DNA of 54,773 nt from Geobacteraceae bacterium (GCA_024281055.1 JAMXLF010000001.1:1-54773); one strand, 5' to 3'. Positions 24,762 to 33,905 are shown, counted from the first letter of the stretch. Numbers and translations: made by a program. The notes: generated by a model from the letters alone, not told the origin.

Positions 24762-26498
24762 CTACCAGTTGAATACTTCGTCCAACTCTTCATCCTTCAT
24801 CATAAAGGTCTGATTATGCGGCGCGATCGGCTCGGTGTAGAAGAAGCGCGGCAGCCGGTCGTGCTGCTTGGTGAAGCCTGCCCGGGCGTTGAAGTCCCGC
24901 TCGGCGGACAGCACTTTCTTGCCGAGGGCCACCACGTCGTCACCGGTCATGGTGATGCCGTAGAAGGCACCCAGCATGTCGAGGAGCGCCTGGAAGGTTT
25001 CCGGCTGGTCCATGATGGCGAAGGCGATGAAGAGGCACATGCCGGTGGAGTCGATGGCCGCGGTGGCGATCTGGAGGTTGCGGGAGAGCTCCACCTGCCC
25101 TTCGGTCTTCAGCGGGTCAACGTCGCCGCCGACCTTCAGGATGTTGGTGGCGATGGCATAGCCGGCGGTGTGGTCGGCTCCCATGGTGGTGGTGGCGTAG
25201 GTGACGCCGATCCCCTGGATGGCTCGCGGGTCGTAGGCGGGGAGGGCCTGGTCCTTCACCACCGGCACCCTTTCCACGCCGTAGACCTTGCCGGTCACCG
25301 CGGCACCGCAGCCGAGGACGCGGCCGAGGGGTGTCCCCTTGCCCACTTCCTCCATCAGACGAATCGCCCCTTCCTTGTCGCCGAACTCGATGATTCCCGC
25401 ATCCATGGCGACGCCGATGGTGACCCCCATCTCGATGGTGTCCACGCCGATGTTGTCGTCCATGAAGTCGAGCCGGGCCACGGTGTCCAGGTCATCGATG
25501 CCGCAGTGGCCGCCGTGGGACCAGACCGTCTCGTATTCCGGCTGCTTGGTGAGGTAGTGGCCGTCCTTGTCGTTGTAGATACCCGAGCACTGGATGACGC
25601 AACCGCGGTGACAGCCGTGGGTGGCAGTGCCGCCCCGCTTTATTTCCAGCTCGGCCTGGGCCTCGCCGGAGAGCTTGGCGGAGGTGGCAAACTGGCCGGT
25701 CTTGAAGTTGTACGTCGGATACCCCCCCGCCTCATTGAGGACGTTGGTGAGGACGTTGGTGCCGTAGGCGGGAAGACCCTCGCCGGTGACCGGGTGCTTG
25801 CGCAGACCTTCGACGAATTTCCGGTTGGCGTCCCGGTATTTTTCCGGCTCCTTCGGCGGGCGCATCTTCATGCCGGCGTCGTCGAGGATGATCGCCTTGA
25901 CGCCTTTCGCACCCATCACGGCGCCAACGCCGCCGCGGCCGCAGTGGCGGGTCGGGCGCAGTTCCGGGTCGGTGCAGGCGATGGAGGCCGCCAGGAGCTT
26001 CCGCTCGCCGGCGGTGCCGATGGTGATGTAGGCGACCTTGTCGCCATACTCCTTGCGGAGCTTGTCGACCAGCGGATAATTGTCGAGGAGCTTAAGGCTG
26101 TTGTCGACGCTGATCTGGATGCCGTCCTTGTTGACGTGGATCTTGTAGAGATCGTCGCTGGCCGGTTTCCCTTCGAGGATGATGGCGGCGTAGCCGAGCC
26201 GCGCCAGCACCTGGGCCGCCTGGCCGCCGGCGTTGGATTCCTTGATGGTGCCGGTAAGCGGGCTCTTGCATCCCACGGAAAGACGGCCGGTCATGGCGCC
26301 GGCGGTGCCGGAGAGCATCCCCGGGGCGAACACCAGCTTGTTCTCCGCTCCCAGGGCATGGCAGAGAGGATGCACTTCCTTGGCGATGAGGAGTGATGTC
26401 AACGCCCGGCCGCCGAGACCGACATACTCGCCGACCTCTTCCATCGTTACCTTCGGTCCGCCTGCCGCTCCCATGTCGATTCTTGCAATCTTGTCCAT
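24762..26498 (-). CDS. aor: tungsten/molybdenum aldehyde:ferredoxin oxidoreductase
   Basis: 578 residues from the ATG at 26498 (GGGGAGGAG site); a longer in-frame extension lies over repeats and is rejected. [4Fe-4S] ligands are C296, C300 and C304 (HGCHRGCVIQC) with C488 (DSTGMC). GRGGVGAVMG (188-197) and FNARAGFTKQHDRLP near 537-550 are AOR hallmarks that bind the bis-pterin. It oxidises aldehydes to acids and passes electrons to ferredoxin in the cytoplasm. The CX3CX3C form resembles the YdhV-type subfamily more than archaeal AOR. It forms a unit with two MoaD-like proteins and a ThiF-like enzyme and follows the mycofactocin genes. Confidence 0.93.
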   Translation of the reverse strand: MDKIARIDMGAAGGPKVTMEEVGEYVGLGGRALTSLLIAKEVHPLCHALGAENKLVFAPGMLSGTAGAMTGRLSVGCKSPLTGTIKESNAGGQAAQVLARLGYAAIILEGKPASDDLYKIHVNKDGIQISVDNSLKLLDNYPLVDKLRKEYGDKVAYITIGTAGERKLLAASIACTDPELRPTRHCGRGGVGAVMGAKGVKAIILDDAGMKMRPPKEPEKYRDANRKFVEGLRKHPVTGEGLPAYGTNVLTNVLNEAGGYPTYNFKTGQFATSAKLSGEAQAELEIKRGGTATHGCHRGCVIQCSGIYNDKDGHYLTKQPEYETVWSHGGHCGIDDLDTVARLDFMDDNIGVDTIEMGVTIGVAMDAGIIEFGDKEGAIRLMEEVGKGTPLGRVLGCGAAVTGKVYGVERVPVVKDQALPAYDPRAIQGIGVTYATTTMGADHTAGYAIATNILKVGGDVDPLKTEGQVELSRNLQIATAAIDSTGMCLFIAFAIMDQPETFQALLDMLGAFYGITMTGDDVVALGKKVLSAERDFNARAGFTKQHDRLPRFFYTEPIAPHNQTFMMKDEELDEVFNW

Positions 26499-26660
26499 AC
26501 TTGGTTCTCCTCCCCTTTCGTGTGAATGGTGTGGCAGCGTTGCCACGTGTATTCTCCTTTCCAGAGGGAGGCTCTGCCGTTTCCAGCAAAACCCATTGGC
26601 CTGGCACCGTGGGAGCGACCCGGTAGGCGTACAGGCTCGGAGAGAAATGATTGTTAAATT

Positions 26661-26734
26661 GTAGGGGCAACCCCGTGTGGTTGCCCATGCTGTTGATGGT
26701 CGAAGTTCGGGCGGCCACACGGGGCCGCCCCTAC
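26661..26734. repeat. GGGGCAACCCC/GGGGCCGCCCC repeat, copy 1
   Basis: Starts GTAGGGGCAACCCCGTGTGG and ends GGGGCCGCCCCTAC; the two halves are related palindromes. Other copies are at 29174-29231 and, shortened, at 54216-54245. The stop codon of mftF (26731-26733) lies within its last bases. Confidence 0.8.
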
Positions 26735-28164
26735 GTCGTCGCCTCCATTTGTCGGCGGACCTCCACCCGGTAGCTGGCGAAGGTCTTTCCCCGCACGCAT
26801 CCCCAGAAGACACCCGCTCCGTAGGCAATATGTTCCAGGAGGTAGATGCCGGCGAAGAGGACCAGAGAGAGCCTCGGCTTCTTGATCGCATGGTCTACCC
26901 CGGCGGCGCAAGCGAATACGGCGATGACGAACAGCCAGAACCAGGGGACGAAAAGCGCGATCAGGATCAGCGGGGCGGCGTAATAGCGAACAAGATGATA
27001 GCTAAGGTAGTAGGCCAGGCTCCCCAGCGCCCGGAGTCGTCCGGCGATGAGGGTGGAGAGGCCGATGGGAAGTCCGCGCCGCTTCATGCGCACCCGGACA
27101 GCGGCCGCATCGATCCCGAGCAGCACTCCTGCCGCGGCCAGGGTCCACCAGCCGGTAAATGGTGCGGCCACGCAGAGGGCGAGGATCAGGGCCAGCAAGG
27201 GAGGGATGACCATCCGCTTGTGCCGTCGGGGATGGAGAAGCTGGAGCATTCCCTCGGAGGTACCGTAGTCGAACCGCCGTGACATGAAGGAGCGTATGGT
27301 GCTGCGGTGCTCGTGGTTGACCCGTCCGGCCGGGAGATAGGCGATGGTCCACCCCCCATCCCGCAGCCGCCAGGTCAGGTCTACGTCCTCCCCCACGTGC
27401 ATGTCGTCGTTGAAGCCGCGGGCGGTGAGAAAGGCAATCCGCCGCACCAGGAGGTTGCAGCTGGGGAGATAAAAGGTGTCGTCGCCGCTGTTGCCGGTAC
27501 GTTCCCGTCCACCCAGGGAAAGGCTGGACATGACCGCCTCGTAGCGGTCGATGGCGCTGGTGGTGCACATGCCGTCCACCCGTCCGCCTACTGCGGCAAC
27601 GCTAGGGTCGGCGAAGGTCGGGATCAGCTCTGCAAGCCAACCGGTGGAGGCGGTGCAGTCGGAGTCGATGAAGGCGAGGATCTCCCCCTTGGCCGCCCTG
27701 GCCCCGCGGTTCCTGGCTGCTGCAGGCCCCCGGCCGGTCCCCCCCGAGAAGACCAGCTGGGCGCCGAACTCCCGCGCCACGTCCGGCGAGCGGTCACAGC
27801 TGCCGTCGTCCACCACGATTACTTCGATCTTCTCTGCGGGATAATCGATGGCCGCTATGGAGGAGAGACAGCGCCCGAGCTCTTCGGCGCGGTCCTTCAC
27901 CGGGATGACCACACTGACGGAGGGGAGGGCAGCCGGTTGGTCGGCGGCTTCCCGTGAACGCACCACGAAACCCTTGACCGCCAGCTGCTCCAGCACCTGG
28001 CCTTCGACGGCGGTGACAGGGGTCAGTGGCCCGCCCATTCCGCGCTGGACGAGTTCAGCGAGGGTGCGGTTGAGGCGCAGCACGCAGAGGGGCGTTTTTG
28101 CAACGAGGAAAGTACCCCCGTCCCGTTCCACCAGTTCCACGTTTTTTGCCAGGCGATAGATCAT
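26731..28164 (-). CDS. mftF: mycofactocin glycosyltransferase (GT2 family)
   Basis: About 477 residues from the ATG at 28164 (MIYRLAKNVEL). The N-terminal 80 residues form a small PqqD-like domain; the GT2 domain follows (SVSVVIPVKDRAEELGRCLSSI, VIVVDDGSCDRS, ARNRGARAAKGEILAFIDSDC, HVGEDVDLTWRL). C-terminal hydrophobic helices (VIPPLLALILALCVAAPF, YYAAPLILIALFVPWFW) suggest membrane association. MftF adds glucose units to premycofactocin in mycobacteria. It sits between etfB and aor, in the same orientation as mftABC, which supports the assignment. Confidence 0.88.
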   Translation of the reverse strand: MIYRLAKNVELVERDGGTFLVAKTPLCVLRLNRTLAELVQRGMGGPLTPVTAVEGQVLEQLAVKGFVVRSREAADQPAALPSVSVVIPVKDRAEELGRCLSSIAAIDYPAEKIEVIVVDDGSCDRSPDVAREFGAQLVFSGGTGRGPAAARNRGARAAKGEILAFIDSDCTASTGWLAELIPTFADPSVAAVGGRVDGMCTTSAIDRYEAVMSSLSLGGRERTGNSGDDTFYLPSCNLLVRRIAFLTARGFNDDMHVGEDVDLTWRLRDGGWTIAYLPAGRVNHEHRSTIRSFMSRRFDYGTSEGMLQLLHPRRHKRMVIPPLLALILALCVAAPFTGWWTLAAAGVLLGIDAAAVRVRMKRRGLPIGLSTLIAGRLRALGSLAYYLSYHLVRYYAAPLILIALFVPWFWLFVIAVFACAAGVDHAIKKPRLSLVLFAGIYLLEHIAYGAGVFWGCVRGKTFASYRVEVRRQMEATT

Positions 28165-28180
28165 AATGAAAACCTTATTT

Positions 28181-28270
28181 TTTGCCACAGATAACTACCG
28201 ATAACTGCGGATTGAAAAACCACTATGTTTTCGACGTTATCCGTTGTTATCCGCCTTTATCTGTGGCCAA
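28181..28270. repeat. inverted repeat with GCCACAGATAA/TTATCTGTGGC ends
   Basis: About 90 bases with arms TTTGCCACAGATAA and TTATCTGTGGCCAAA and an A/T-richer middle containing two more TAAC/GTTATC motifs. It separates etfB from mftF and contains no gene. Confidence 0.75.
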
Positions 28271-28278
28271 ATATGCCG

Positions 28279-29160
28279 TTAGGTTACCAACCCCTCTTCG
28301 CTAAGTATCCGCCAGAGCCCCTCGACGGTGTCTTCGGCCGAAACTGAAAGGGTCCGCCCCTCGCGGGCCTTGATCCCGCCGGAGAGGAGGGAGATGATCC
28401 GTTCGAAGGCCGGGAGCTGCGGGTCGGGGGTCACGACCCGGACCGGGTCGGGTCGCGGTGCGCCGTATTCCGCCGTCGCAAGGTATGCTCCGGTGGCGCC
28501 GGCTTCCCAGAAAGGGAGTCCCAGGTCGGCCAGTTCCCACTCCTCGATGGAAGCGATCAGAGACGCGGTGACCGCCTCGACGGACGGATATCGGGGTGTG
28601 GCGCCCTCGTCGAAGAGAACCGCGCAGGGAAAGGGTGCGGCAACCACCTGCCGTGAGCCCCGGTCCCCTTTGCGCAGCCCCTCGACGCCGTTCTTGTTCA
28701 GGGTGAGGGAGATGGCGGCACCGATGCACGGCATGTCGACGGCTGCAGCGGCCAGCGCCGGCACCGGGTCATCCCCCCGGTCCGCCAGTCGGTTGCCGGT
28801 GAAGACGAGGGTGGGGGAGAGGATGGTCAGAATCCGGGCAAGGCTCCGGGTGTCGGCCACGGCATCCCCACCTTCGAGACCGTGGTCCCAGAAGCGGATC
28901 CCCCGGTCGGCCCCCATGGAGAAGGCGAGGCGGAGCGTATCGTCGAGGCGCGCTGGGCCGACGGCGAGGACGGTCACCCGGGCGCCGAGCCGGTCCTTGA
29001 GGACAAGGGCTTCTTCCAGGGCAACGAGGTCGGCCGGGTTCGGCACGCGCCGCAGGCCGCGGTCGCTGATGCCCGCTCCCCGCGTGATGACGCGGGCAGG
29101 AGGGCGGGGGTCGCTCACTTCGCGGAGGAGGACGAGAATATGCAGGTCTTTGTAGGACAT
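28279..29160 (-). CDS. etfB: electron transfer flavoprotein beta subunit, mycofactocin-associated
   Basis: 293 residues from the ATG at 29160. LHILVLLREVSDPRPPARVITRG, NPADLVALEEALVLKDRLGARVTVLAVGP, ALRLAFSMGADRGIRFWD and RILTILSPTLVFTGNRLADRGDDPVPALAAAAVDMPCIGAA follow the ETF beta fold with its AMP/FAD-binding region. With EtfA it should accept electrons from a dehydrogenase and pass them to the FixC-like protein. Unusually, etfA and etfB are split by fixC and the ferredoxin gene. I recall that such ETFs are a recognised mycofactocin-linked clade. Confidence 0.85.
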   Translation of the reverse strand: MSYKDLHILVLLREVSDPRPPARVITRGAGISDRGLRRVPNPADLVALEEALVLKDRLGARVTVLAVGPARLDDTLRLAFSMGADRGIRFWDHGLEGGDAVADTRSLARILTILSPTLVFTGNRLADRGDDPVPALAAAAVDMPCIGAAISLTLNKNGVEGLRKGDRGSRQVVAAPFPCAVLFDEGATPRYPSVEAVTASLIASIEEWELADLGLPFWEAGATGAYLATAEYGAPRPDPVRVVTPDPQLPAFERIISLLSGGIKAREGRTLSVSAEDTVEGLWRILSEEGLVT

Positions 29161-29173
29161 GATTTGTTCCTTG

Positions 29174-29231
29174 GTAGGGGCAACCCCCTGTGGTTGCCCT
29201 GAATCGGGCGGCCACAAGGGGCCGCCCCTAC
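29174..29231. repeat. GGGGCAACCCC/GGGGCCGCCCC repeat, copy 2
   Basis: Same start and end motifs as 26661-26734 with a shorter centre. It fills the gap between the ferredoxin and etfB genes. Confidence 0.8.
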
Positions 29232-29243
29232 ATTGATTTGCCT

Positions 29244-29522
29244 TTACGTCATTCTATACGCCACCCCGAACCCCCCGCGCGGGTAGCGCCAGCGGGTGAA
29301 GGCGTTGCGGTGGCAGACGATGTAGCAGGTGCCGCATTCGAGGCAGCCGTCGTGGACGAAGGTCATCTTCTGCTCTTCCTCGGACCAGGTGTAGCAGCGG
29401 GCCGGGCAGGAGTTGGTGCAGCCGCGGTTGTCACAGCCGACGCAGACCTGGGGGTCGAGGACGATGTGGGGTTCCCGGTCGATGGTGAAACTGGTGAAGT
29501 CGAATATCTCATCTATGTTCAT
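29244..29522 (-). CDS. FixX-like 2[4Fe-4S] ferredoxin
   Basis: 92 residues from the ATG at 29522, which overlaps the fixC-like stop by four bases (ATGA). Cysteine groups are CVGCDNRGCTNSCPARC and CLECGTCYIVC, giving enough ligands for a FixX/ETF-QO-type cluster arrangement. FixX partners FixC in passing electrons from ETF to quinone or to low-potential acceptors. The translational coupling with fixC supports a complex. Confidence 0.88.
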   Translation of the reverse strand: MNIDEIFDFTSFTIDREPHIVLDPQVCVGCDNRGCTNSCPARCYTWSEEEQKMTFVHDGCLECGTCYIVCHRNAFTRWRYPRGGFGVAYRMT

Positions 29523-30817
29523 AATGCCCTCCATGCGGTGAGGGCGTCGGAGATGGCGTTTTTCAGGCCGACCTTCTCCTTCACTTCCCGCAGGATGAGT
29601 TTGGGGATGCTCGTCTTGGGTGTGCCGTCGATGCGGTAGATGTGTTCCATCATGCTGCAGACCAGTTCCGGGTACTCATTGTAGATCCGGTCGATGTGGA
29701 GCATGCCGGGAGCGTTGCGGAAGCCCTTCAGGTCCTGCATCACCCAGCTCAGGTCGAGCCGTTCCTTGTACCGCCTGAGCGTCTTTGCGGAGAAATCGTT
29801 GCGCTCGTGTGCCTCGATTACGGTCCTCCCCGCCAGGATGCCGGAGTGGGAGGCGAGGTTGATCCCTTCCAGGTTGACGCCGGTGGCGTTGCAGAGTGCC
29901 GCGGCGTCGCCGGCGACGAGGATGCCGTTGCCGACCAGTTCCGGGATCATCTTGTAGCCCCCTTCGGGGATGACGTGGGCCGAATATTCCTGCAGCCGTC
30001 CCCCCCGCACCAGCTTTGCCACCTGCGGCTGCTCCATGAACGCATTGAGGAGGTCGTAGGGGGTCTTGCCGCTGGTGCGCAGGCTTCCGAGGTGGAAGAC
30101 CAGGCCGATGGAGAGGGAGTCGTAGTTGGTGTAGAGGAAACCGCCGCCGCGAACGCCACCGGTGCAGCCGACGAACTCGTTGGCGAAACCCTGGTCCCGC
30201 ACCAGCCCGAAGCGGTCGTCGATCATCTCCCGCGGCATGTCGATCAGTGCCTTGACTCCCACGGCCATCTGTCCGGCGTCGAATTTCGGCTGCCTGAGCC
30301 CCGCCTTCTTGGCCGTGAACGACAGGACACCGTCGGCGGCGATTACTACCGGGGCTTCGATCTGACCCGTGCGTCCCAGGATGGAGACCCCGGCGATCCG
30401 GCCATTCTTGTGGACCAGGTCGTCCACCGTGGCGCGGGTGATCAGGGTGGCGCCGGCCTTGATGGCCTCATCGGCCAGCCAGCTGTCGAAACGGGGACGG
30501 AAGACGGTGTAGCCGTTATAGGGGGCGCGGTCGAAATTGACGGTTTCGTGCTGGACGTGGAAGCTGGCCTCCCCCGTCATGAAGGTGGTCCCCTTCTTGG
30601 CGATGTGCCGCTCCAGCGGCGCGTTGTGCCAGAACTCGGGGAGGACCTCTTCGATGGAGGTCATGCGGTGCAGGATGCCGCCGAACATGTTCTTCTCGCC
30701 GGGGAAGGTGCCGCGCTCCACGAGGGCCACGTCCAGCCCGGCCCGGGCCATGGTGAGCGCCGCCGAAGAGCCGGCAGGCCCTGCACCGACGACGATTGCC
30801 TGATACTGTTTGCTCAT
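29519..30817 (-). CDS. FixC / ETF:quinone-oxidoreductase-like flavoprotein
   Basis: 432 residues. FAD-binding AIVVGAGPAGSSAALTMARAGLDVALVERG (about 7-36), KNMFGGILHRM after it, GRIAGVSILGRTGQIEAPVVIAADGVLS in the middle, and NGILVAGDAAALCNATGVNLEGINLASHSGILAG (about 290-323). These are FixC/ETF-QO features; it should accept electrons from the ETF and reduce menaquinone, with the next gene as its ferredoxin. ATGA overlaps link etfA-fixC-ferredoxin, so the three are translated together. Confidence 0.9.
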   Translation of the reverse strand: MSKQYQAIVVGAGPAGSSAALTMARAGLDVALVERGTFPGEKNMFGGILHRMTSIEEVLPEFWHNAPLERHIAKKGTTFMTGEASFHVQHETVNFDRAPYNGYTVFRPRFDSWLADEAIKAGATLITRATVDDLVHKNGRIAGVSILGRTGQIEAPVVIAADGVLSFTAKKAGLRQPKFDAGQMAVGVKALIDMPREMIDDRFGLVRDQGFANEFVGCTGGVRGGGFLYTNYDSLSIGLVFHLGSLRTSGKTPYDLLNAFMEQPQVAKLVRGGRLQEYSAHVIPEGGYKMIPELVGNGILVAGDAAALCNATGVNLEGINLASHSGILAGRTVIEAHERNDFSAKTLRRYKERLDLSWVMQDLKGFRNAPGMLHIDRIYNEYPELVCSMMEHIYRIDGTPKTSIPKLILREVKEKVGLKNAISDALTAWRAL

Positions 30818-31818
30818 GCTGCACCTCCAGCGGTCGCTTTTGCCCGTTCCAGGAGGCGCGGCAGCACTTCCTTCAGGTCGGCAACGAATCCCTCGTCACA
30901 GTTGGGAAAGATGGGGGCCTTCGGGTCGATGTTCACCGCCACGATCCGGCGGGAGTCCTTGATTCCACCCACGTGGTGCATGGAGCCGGAGATGCCGAGG
31001 GCCACGTAGAGCCGGGGGGTGACGGTGCGGCCGGTCTGGCCGACCATCCGCTCGAAGCCGGTCCACCCCAGGTCGAAGACCGGCCGGGTGACGCCGAAGG
31101 AGACGTTGAGGAGCCGGCAGAGCTCCTTCAACTGCTCGAAGGTCGCTGGGTCGCACCCCTTGCCGGCGCTGAAGATCACTTCCGCCTCGGTGAGGTCGAC
31201 GGTCTGCGGGTCGGGGGGGATGCGGCCGGTGACGCGCGCCACTTCATTGTCCGCCGGTACAGCGGGTTGCCAGATAGCCACTGTCGGAGAACTGGGGCGG
31301 ACGGTCGGCATGAGCACCTGGCTCAGGTTGCGTGTCGGGACGGTAATGACCAGGGGACGGCTGCCGTCCCAGGTTTTTGTCTCCGCCACCCGGGCACCGA
31401 GGGCCTGCCGGGAGAGGCGAATGCCTTCCTGGCCACGCCGGACGGTCGTCACCTCGGTGAGGATGGCGGCGTCGAGGGCCGCGGCGATGACCGGCGCCAG
31501 GGTCGTGCCCAGGTCGTTGTGGGGAAGGACGACAACCGCCGCCTCCCTCTCCCGGGCCAATTGTGCCAGGGCCTTGCCGAGGAGAGCGGGTGTGTCCAGG
31601 AGGAGATCGCCGCCGGCAATGGCGGTAACCGTCGGCGCACCGTAGCTGGCGAACCCGGCCAGCTGTTCCCCCTCGGGAGCGATCGGGGTGACCGCTTCCC
31701 ACGGGGCGTCCACGATGCCGGTCAGGCGTCCGCCGTAGGAAAGGAGCCCCCGGCCGGTCTCGTCCAGCTCACCGCCGGGGAAATCGACGAACACGAGGAT
31801 TTTTCCGGTTGCTGCCAT
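30814..31818 (-). CDS. etfA: electron transfer flavoprotein alpha subunit, mycofactocin-associated
   Basis: 334 residues. ILVFVDFPGGELDETGRGLLSYG begins it; residues 205-334 hold the FAD domain (VTGRIPPDPQTVDLTEAEVIFSAGKGCD, FGVTRPVFDLGWTGFERMVGQTGRTVTPRLYVALGISGSMHH, SRRIVAVNIDPKAPIF). The motif VGQTGRTV-P-LYVALGISG is diagnostic for EtfA. Its start overlaps the stop of the FadH-like gene by one base (TGATG) and its stop overlaps fixC, so translation is coupled. Confidence 0.93.
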   Translation of the reverse strand: MAATGKILVFVDFPGGELDETGRGLLSYGGRLTGIVDAPWEAVTPIAPEGEQLAGFASYGAPTVTAIAGGDLLLDTPALLGKALAQLAREREAAVVVLPHNDLGTTLAPVIAAALDAAILTEVTTVRRGQEGIRLSRQALGARVAETKTWDGSRPLVITVPTRNLSQVLMPTVRPSSPTVAIWQPAVPADNEVARVTGRIPPDPQTVDLTEAEVIFSAGKGCDPATFEQLKELCRLLNVSFGVTRPVFDLGWTGFERMVGQTGRTVTPRLYVALGISGSMHHVGGIKDSRRIVAVNIDPKAPIFPNCDEGFVADLKEVLPRLLERAKATAGGAA

Positions 31819-33779
31819 CAGATCTCCCTCCCGACACGGTGCCCTTCCCAGATGGCCATGTCGACCTTGCGGGGGGCGACGGAATCGCCGATCCGGTAGA
31901 GCTCAGGCACCTTCCCCTTGAGGCTCATGTAGAGGTCGTCGTTCACCTTCTGCCCCATGGCCAGGACGACGGTGTCGTACGGTCCCCACTCAGCCCACTG
32001 GTTGGAGTAGACGTTGAACCCCTTGATGGTCTTCGCTCCCGCTTCGCCGGCGATTTCCATCACGGCGATGTCGGGGGTGAAGGTGACCCCCTTCTGGAGG
32101 AGCCGCTGCCGGGAAAGGTAGAGGTCCTGGGTGGGTCCGAGCTCCGCGCCGATGAAGAGGCTGGAGGTGATCATGTGGACCGTTTTCCCCTGGTTGGCGA
32201 GGAATTCGGCCGTGGCGGTGGCGCGCTGGTGGCCGTCGTAATCGATGAGGCAGACATTCGCCCCGAGCTCGACCTCGCCGTTCAGCACCTGCCAGACGTT
32301 ACAGACAGCCGGGCCGTCGGCCCCGCCCACCGGATGCTCCTTGGGACGGCTCCCGGTGGCGACGATGACCACGTCAGGCTTCTCGGTCTGGACCAGTTCC
32401 GGCGTCACTTCGACCCCGAGTTTCACCTGGGCGCCGGCCTTGCTCACCTGCTCCTTTTCGTTCCGGGCGATGACGCCGAACTCGTCGCGCCCCGCCCCCT
32501 TCATGGCAGTGAGGACCTGGCCGCCGAGGGTTTCGTTGCGGTCGTAGAGGGTGACTTTATGCCCGCGCCGGCCGGCCATCTTGGCCGCCCACATGCCACC
32601 CGGGCCGCCGCCGACGATCATCACCTTTTTCTTCACGGCCGCCTTCTCCAGGGTCCCTTCGCCCCATTCCTTTTCCCGGCCGACCGCCGGGTTCTGGATG
32701 CAGCCGATGGACTTGTTGAGGCCGATCCGGCCGATGCACCCCTGGTTGTCGGCGACGCAGTAGCGGATGTCGTCCAGCCGTCCTTCCAGCGCCTTTTTCG
32801 GCATGAACGGGTCGCAGATGAGGGCGCGACACATGCCGATCATGTCGGCCTGGCCGGCGGCCAGCACCTTCTCGGCCATGACCGGGTCGTTGATCCGGCC
32901 GGTGCAGAAGACCGGGAGCTTGATCTTTTCCCGCACGCCTGCTGCCAGCGGAATGGTGTAGCCGAGCGGCGTGTGCATGGAGCCTTCCACCAGGTAGAGG
33001 TTGTAGAAGGTGGCGATGGAGAGGTCCATGAAGTCGATGAGACCGCTTGCTTCGAAGCGGGCGCAGATCTCCTGGACCTGGCCGAGGTCGAGTCCGCCGG
33101 GGATCATCTCGTCGGCGCACATCCGGATACCGAGGGTAAAGTCGTTCCCCACGGCCTTGCGCACTGCGGCGATGAACTTGAGGGGGGCGCGCATCCGGTT
33201 TTCCAGACTCCCGCCGAACTCGTCGCTGCGGAAGTTGGTGAGCGGCGAGAGGAACTGGCGGGCGAGGCTCGAATGGCCGAACTGGATCTCGACCCCGTCG
33301 AAGCCCCCCTCGCGGACGTGGATGGCGCTCTTGGCGAAGTAGCGGGCCACTTCCTCGATGTCCTCCGGCTCCATCTCCTTCGGGGTCTCCCGGAAGAGGA
33401 CGTCGGGGATGGGGGAGGGTGCCCAGACCGGAAGGCGGGAGTTGGAGCCGTCCCCCTGCTGGCCGTTATGGTTCAGCTGGGCGAAGATATGGGCGTCGAA
33501 CTGATGGACGTAGTCGGTGATCTTCTTGAAGCCGGGGATCACCTCCTTATGGTAGACGTCGATCAGCTTCTCGTAGGCCATGTCCGTCGGGTGGACCGTC
33601 AGCTCCTCGGTGATGATGAGGCCGGCACCCCCCTTGGCCCGCTCGCCCCAGTAGTACATCTGCCGCTCGCTGGGGAGGTTGTCCACGGCCAGGTTGGTCA
33701 GGTGCGGCTGGAAGGAGATCCGGTTCTTCACCTCGACCGTGCCCAGCTTGACGGGGGAAAATAGATAGGGGAACATCAT
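31818..33779 (-). CDS. mycofactocin-system FadH/OYE-family flavin oxidoreductase
   Basis: 653 residues from the ATG at 33779 (AGGAG site). An N-terminal old-yellow-enzyme barrel (FSPVKLGTVEVKNRI, AQLNHNGQQG, FGHSSLARQFLSPLTNFRSDEFGGSLENRMR) is followed by an Fe-S region, then two Rossmann domains (KVMIVGGGPGGMWAAKMAGRRGHKVTLYD and VELGANVCLIDYDGHQRATATAEFLA). It resembles 2,4-dienoyl-CoA reductase and trimethylamine dehydrogenase. The iron-sulfur motif is C341-X2-D344-X3-C348-X11-C360: the second ligand is Asp instead of Cys. Coupled to etfA, it is the probable hub moving electrons between mycofactocin (or NADH) and ETF; this role is inferred. Confidence 0.88.
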   Translation of the reverse strand: MMFPYLFSPVKLGTVEVKNRISFQPHLTNLAVDNLPSERQMYYWGERAKGGAGLIITEELTVHPTDMAYEKLIDVYHKEVIPGFKKITDYVHQFDAHIFAQLNHNGQQGDGSNSRLPVWAPSPIPDVLFRETPKEMEPEDIEEVARYFAKSAIHVREGGFDGVEIQFGHSSLARQFLSPLTNFRSDEFGGSLENRMRAPLKFIAAVRKAVGNDFTLGIRMCADEMIPGGLDLGQVQEICARFEASGLIDFMDLSIATFYNLYLVEGSMHTPLGYTIPLAAGVREKIKLPVFCTGRINDPVMAEKVLAAGQADMIGMCRALICDPFMPKKALEGRLDDIRYCVADNQGCIGRIGLNKSIGCIQNPAVGREKEWGEGTLEKAAVKKKVMIVGGGPGGMWAAKMAGRRGHKVTLYDRNETLGGQVLTAMKGAGRDEFGVIARNEKEQVSKAGAQVKLGVEVTPELVQTEKPDVVIVATGSRPKEHPVGGADGPAVCNVWQVLNGEVELGANVCLIDYDGHQRATATAEFLANQGKTVHMITSSLFIGAELGPTQDLYLSRQRLLQKGVTFTPDIAVMEIAGEAGAKTIKGFNVYSNQWAEWGPYDTVVLAMGQKVNDDLYMSLKGKVPELYRIGDSVAPRKVDMAIWEGHRVGREI

Positions 33780-33818
33780 GGTTGTGGCTCCTGTAAATGG
33801 AAATTGGCTATGCTTTTC

Positions 33819-33900
33819 CACCCTCCCCCTCGCCCCCTCCCATAAAGGGCGGGGGAATTACCCCCTCTCCCCTTGTGGGAGAGGGTCGGGGAGAGGGGGA
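33819..33900. repeat. CCCTCCCC-type palindromic repeat
   Basis: CACCCTCCCCCTCGCCCCCT, then CCCCCTCTCCCCTTGTGGGAGAGGG and GGGGAGAGGGGG. It lies between mftC and the FadH-like gene, inside the presumed operon. Confidence 0.7.
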
Positions 33901-33905
33901 TTTGT

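Noticed and set aside
26550-26590. A sigma-54 promoter before aor.
   Set aside because: The GG and GC pairs in the best candidate are 12 rather than 10 bases apart.
26499-26891. A longer N-terminal extension of the AOR reading frame.
   Set aside because: It runs through a palindromic repeat and lacks the AOR start pattern; a strong ribosome site precedes the ATG at 26498.
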